A DNA stretch of 22,177 nt from Chloromonas sp. AAM2 (lineage: Eukaryota; Chlorophyta; Chlorophyceae; Chlamydomonadales; Chlamydomonadaceae), in assembly GCA_004335635.1 (NCBI GenBank), contig QAXH01000832.1, positions 302 to 22,478 on the forward strand. The letters run 5' to 3'. The position numbers were made by a program, and so were the translations under genes. The notes below the pieces were generated by a model. The model saw only the letters and a program-made list of their open reading frames with translations, had not been told where the DNA came from and searched no databases. Shown in pieces: positions 18,601 to 22,177 of the stretch; within the stretch, counting starts at the first letter, position 1, and every line of letters starts with the position of its first letter.

Positions 18601-21600
18601 TACCTACCGGCAGCCTCACCCTGTCGATTAGGGCCGCACCCACGTGACCTTCTGTAACCAACCACACCCACCTTGTCAGTTGCAACCGCACCCACGTGAC
18701 CACCTGTGGCCAACCACACCCACCTTGTCAGTTACAACCGCACCCACGTGACCTCCTGTGACCAACCACGCCCACCTTGTCATTTACGACCGCACCCACG
18801 TGACCTCCTGTGACCAACCACACCCACCTTGTCATTTACATCCGCACCCACGTGACCTCCTGTGACCAACCACACCCACCTTGTCAGTTACAACCGCACC
18901 CACGTGACCTCCTGTGACCAACCACACCCACCTTGTCAGTTACAACCGCACCCACGTGACCTCCTGTGACCAACCACGCCCACCTTGTCAGTTACAACCG
19001 CACCCACGTGACCTCCTGTAACCAACCACACCCACCTTGTCATTTACATCCGCACCCACGTGACCTCCTGTGACCAACCACACCCACCTTGTCAGTTACA
19101 ACCGCACCCACGTGACCTCCTGTGATCAACCACACCCACCTTGTCAGTTACAACCGCACCCACGTGACCTCCTGTGACCAACCACACCTACTTTGTCAGT
19201 TACCTTGTGAGTTCCTATGCCTCAGGTGGTGCGTTTCTTCCGGGCCCTTGCCACTCTGGTTGACATGTGGCTCAGGAACACCGTCACACCAACGCTGCTG
19301 GATCTCTACAAGCGATCCTCGGAATTGTGAGCATCCGCCTCTGACAGGGCATGCACCAGGGCTAGCCAGAGCTGGGTTGTGGGTGACTCATGCGGTGAAG
19401 GGAACAAACTGGGCATAGGCGGCAGTCAGTATTAGGTTGATTAAATCTTCATCTGGCTTGACTTGCTTTACTCTTATTGCTTGACTTTGATTTCATTTGT
19501 CCCCAAGTTGCGGGGCGCATCCCTTGTGCACATTGTGTGCTTCGACACGGATATCAAAAGACACCAACACACCAACCATTGGGTGTGCAAGCCATACTTG
19601 TGTAAGCCTGTGATCTAATTACGGGCTATGCCATGCCCTCCTGGCTGGGCTTGCTCACCCGGCAATGCAACAGGTTTATATTTTGCGGATGGCTCCGTAC
19701 ATGTCTACCGCCACTGTGGACTCTTGACAGGCCGTGATTGGGGGCAACACGCAAGTCGTCGTGTTGTTGTAGGCTGTCTCTCCGGCTGATGTGTGCATGT
19801 GTGGCCATGATTGCAGGCTCTTGACCGTCCTCTGCGTGGTGTCAGTGGGAGGCGCTGTGTTCTACGAAATAGAAGGGGTGCGTATCTGAGCACATGCCTG
19901 GGCACATGCAGGCGCACGCTGGGCCTACGCACGTTTCTGGAAATTCTTGTCAGCGTCTGCAATGCAAGCCAACCACCTCTATGCCTACGGCATGGTAAAG
20001 CGAGCAAGATGGATAAGCCAAGGTTGCTTTTTCAAAAGTCAGGCATGGGCCAAGTCATTTCAGTGGTTTGCAAGCGGCCCAGCCGTCATGGCGTGTATCG
20101 CACTCCATATTCCCTACCTCACACGTGCTGCTTGCGCCTTGTGTGCACAGCGCCAGAATTGCATGTGGTTGCGAATTGACAGCTGGTTACTGCCACACTT
20201 GCTGCTGCACGCCTGTGTGTGCAGAACACGGACGCTGACGGCGCGCCCGAGTACCTTCATCAGGCTCTTTACTGGGCTTGTGTCACCATCACCACTGTTG
20301 GATATGGAGACTTCTATCCCTCCACAGTGCTAGGTAAACATGCTGGCCAAATTCTGTTCCGTCATGCGAGTGCAAAACCAGTCCTGTGTCGCGGAAAGAT
20401 AGCACGAGTGTGTGGTATGTCGGTGTCAGGCCGCCGGCTCATGCAGCCCTGAGCTCAGCCCCATGCATGCTGCCTCATGCATAGTCATACTGAACGTCGG
20501 TCTGATTCAACGACTTCCCTTTCTCCATTGCCCCTGTCACCAGCCCAGAATGCCCGCATCGCACCAACATCAGTGTAACGACTCAGGACAAGAAGCCCAG
20601 CCATGCCACGTGCACTTGCATTGTGCATCCCCTATCTACCTGCTTGTTGCCCAGGTCACATCCACACTGATGTGATGACCCATCTTCTCACCATCTACTG
20701 CAAGCAATCGCGCTCATGTTCAGAGCCTTACACAGGCCCTCTCTGGCACGTGCCCTGTCTCAGCACGCATGTCCTCATGTCAGCTTTGTGTTGGTAGAAA
20801 GAGCTGCTTAGAAAACACCTCGTGTTCATTTTCGGCACGTGCAGTACATGGTGCAATTGTCTGGTCCCGGTCAGCCTCCGTTGTGTGCACTCTGTTGTTG
20901 CAGGCCAGATGCTGTGGCCCCTCATGGCGACCATGCTGCTTGTGGTGCTGCCATCCAAGGTAACAGCAACCGGGCTGGTTAGACCGCATCACAGACGGAA
21001 CTGCACATTCCTTGCCTGATAAGTCTTAAAAGTTGCAATGAGTTTACAGGCCTGCCCACCGATTATGCCTTCAGAACATTTGCATGTGCAATGGTCTTCA
21101 AGCTGTACATTCATTTCTACTCAACCCCCCAAGAATGTTTTGCAACACTCCTGCGCTTGCTCTCAGCTGGGTGCCATGTCGGACGCGTTTGCCACCATCA
21201 CCAAGTACATGCGCAAGGTCTATAAGTCCTGGCGGTTTGGCAACCACGTGGTGCTGCTGGGAAACGTCAACCACCTAAACACAGTGACCTTCATTGATGA
21301 GGTGCGGCTATTTTGTTACTGTTTTTTTTAGCAAACCAGAGGAACTAATTCAAAAAAGGCTGAAGATGAGCGGTGGTCTTCACCCAACAGGTGAACGCAG
21401 CAGCCACACCCCATTGCTATTCACTCATCAGAGACCAACCGATAGGCCCACCCTTTTTTCAATTGGAGGGGTGTCCATGCCACAGCACGCACAATTCTAT
21501 ATTTCTGATTTATTATTGGAAGGAAGTTCACAACAGGGCCCTCGTACAGCAATTTCACGTCATGATATGATAGACGTAGAAAACGTAACATCGGCCATGC

Positions 21601-22177
21601 GCCCTGTTGCCTGCCCTGCCATGCAGTTCTTTCACCCGGACCGGGGCATGCAGGAAGTTGAGCTGCTGCTGATGCGCAGCGACCCGCCCGACCCGCAGCT
21701 GGCGGTGCTCATGTCAGCGCACCACGCACACGCCCAGCTGAGGTTCCTGCAGGGATCGCCACTCATGCCGAATGTGAGGATTGCATGGGATGGCATGCAA
21801 CAGTGCTGCTGGCCGCTGGGCGTATCAACAGAGAGTTTGCATGCCCAGACAGGAAGTTGCCCACAATGATGCAATGTGCAGGCAAATACAGGACAGGGAA
21901 TGATGCGAAATGCCAAACCGCAGCCACAGCCCTGTTGAGGTAACACATGCTGCGTGGACACATGGGCTGATTTGTTGACAAGACATTGCAGTTTCAGCAC
22001 GTGGTTATTCATCACATGAGCCACGTGGCTGCACCACATGGGCCATGTGCTCACTGTCTGCTCACAGGACCTGGCTCGCGCTGACGTGTCCAAGAGCCTG
22101 GCGATATTCATCCTGTGTGACAAATATGCACAGGACGTGGAGGCGGAAGACACACGCACTCTCATGGTGCGAGCAAC
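15700..22177 (+). CDS. Slo/BK-like calcium-activated potassium channel, 5' part only
   Basis: Tetrameric membrane K+ channel subunit with cytoplasmic RCK gating domains; truncated by the window edge. Exons: 15700-15796, 16184-16353, 16798-16926, 18130-18216, 19226-19326, 19817-19877, 20225-20333, 20904-20959, 21167-21301, 21627-21773, 22068-22177+, all GT-AG and in phase, about 400 codons. S1 about 64-86, S2 90-112, S3 117-140, S4 about 151-170 with Arg at every third site (R155, R158, Q161, R164, R167), S5 195-215, filter TTVGYGDFYP (TVGYGD 239-244), S6 about 252-275, RCK1 from NHVVLLGN (296). The end, LCDKYAQDVEAED, matches the Slo motif NKYCxDPDAED. No BK-type S0 helix is visible. The start is uncertain: ATG 15700 has A at -3 like the other complete genes here; ATG 16052 (exon to 16097) also fits the phase but has T at -3. 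Confidence 0.88.
17034..17121. repeat. 14-bp tandem repeat in channel intron 3
   Basis: The unit GGTTTGGAACACCA repeats at 17034, 17048, 17062, 17076, 17090 and 17104, with a partial copy from 17118; the second has AAA for AAC. The word CAGGTTTGG in each copy contains an AG-G acceptor-like step, but the surrounding intron is consistent with a single long intron. Confidence 0.9.
17162..17285. other. AT-rich island in channel intron 3
   Basis: About 120 bases of mostly A and T (runs such as TAATAATAAATTTAATAA and ATATATAT), sharply unlike the balanced composition around it. It contains one or more copies of AGATAATC and borders the left end of the possible mobile element. It could be part of an insertion, organelle-derived DNA or a preferred insertion site; no coding potential is seen. 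Confidence 0.6.
17279..17860. mobile_element. Possible non-autonomous hAT-like element
   Basis: The segment is flanked by a direct repeat AGATAATC (17279-17286 and 17853-17860). Its ends are CAGAAGGGGGGAGGGG on the left and, read inward on the other strand, CAGGGGGGGATGGGGGGG on the right: short imperfect terminal inverted repeats beginning CAG. An 8-bp target duplication and CAG-type ends are typical of hAT elements. There is no transposase; a 138-codon minus frame (17743-17327) and overlapping plus frames inside match nothing I know. Cautions: G-runs align easily by chance, and AGATAATC also occurs at 17183 in the AT-rich flank. It lies wholly within a channel intron. Confidence 0.4.
17485..17517. 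repeat. Strong GC-rich hairpin
   Basis: Arms GCGTCACCTGCGGC (17485-17498) and GCCGCAGGTCACGC (17504-17517) are complementary at 13 of 14 positions around a five-base loop (GCCAG). It lies inside the possible mobile element and would form a stable stem in the intron RNA. Confidence 0.8.
18634..19205. repeat. 52-bp minisatellite, eleven copies, in channel intron 4
   Basis: Each unit contains CCGCACCCACGTGACC and then CAACCACACCCACCTTGTCA; the CACGTG core recurs every 52 bases from 18641 to 19161. Eleven units span 572 bases, over half of the 1009-base intron. Variants (CATTTACATCC in units 4 and 8, CACGCCC in units 3 and 7) recur four units apart, suggesting a higher-order 208-base duplication. 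Every unit carries the palindrome CACGTG, a G-box/E-box type binding word. It ends only about 20 bases before the acceptor at 19225. Confidence 0.93.

Noticed and set aside
19122..19418. 98-codon plus-strand frame over the 52-bp repeats
   Set aside because: It is a frame through the minisatellite running out of phase with the channel exon at 19226-19326.

Overview
The window looks like nuclear DNA of a green alga. It is base-balanced, and each confidently assembled gene is cut by many GT-AG introns of roughly 90 to 1200 bases. The proteins read most like plant or algal versions, and one gene has a candidate chlorophyte-type TGTAA poly(A) signal. A trebouxiophyte-like chlorophyte is my best guess, but the sequence alone does not prove it. 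There is no sign of bacterial operons, CRISPR or RNA genes.

Layout from left to right: (1) 389-920, minus strand: a small secreted or membrane-targeted protein of unknown family. (2) 921-2850: mostly non-coding, with a scrambled fragment of the neighbouring V-ATPase gene and a 24-bp minisatellite. (3) 2852-6994, minus: a complete 13-exon gene for V-type ATPase subunit B (506 aa). (4) 7299-8256, plus: a two-exon RRM protein closely resembling the RNA-binding domain of cyclophilin E (156 aa), divergent from the V-ATPase gene across about 300 bp. (5) 9724-15544, minus: a complete 11-exon mitochondrial cysteine desulfurase NFS1 (461 aa) with a targeting presequence, a GC-AG intron and a duplicated splice-acceptor/exon fragment. 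(6) 15700 to the right edge, plus: the first 400 codons or so of a Slo/BK-like potassium channel with voltage sensor, TVGYGD filter and first RCK domain. It is divergent from NFS1 across about 155 bp and runs off the window.

The genes are not a functional cluster: they cover proton pumping, RNA processing, iron-sulfur assembly and potassium conductance. They are arranged as two divergent pairs (V-ATPase B/RRM and NFS1/channel), with RRM and NFS1 convergent. The most unusual material is in introns and intergenic DNA: an acceptor duplication in NFS1 that would give a premature stop, a possible hAT-like non-autonomous element in the channel gene, and an eleven-copy 52-bp minisatellite in the intron that splits the channel's voltage-sensing helix. 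I did not find a clearly new multi-gene system.
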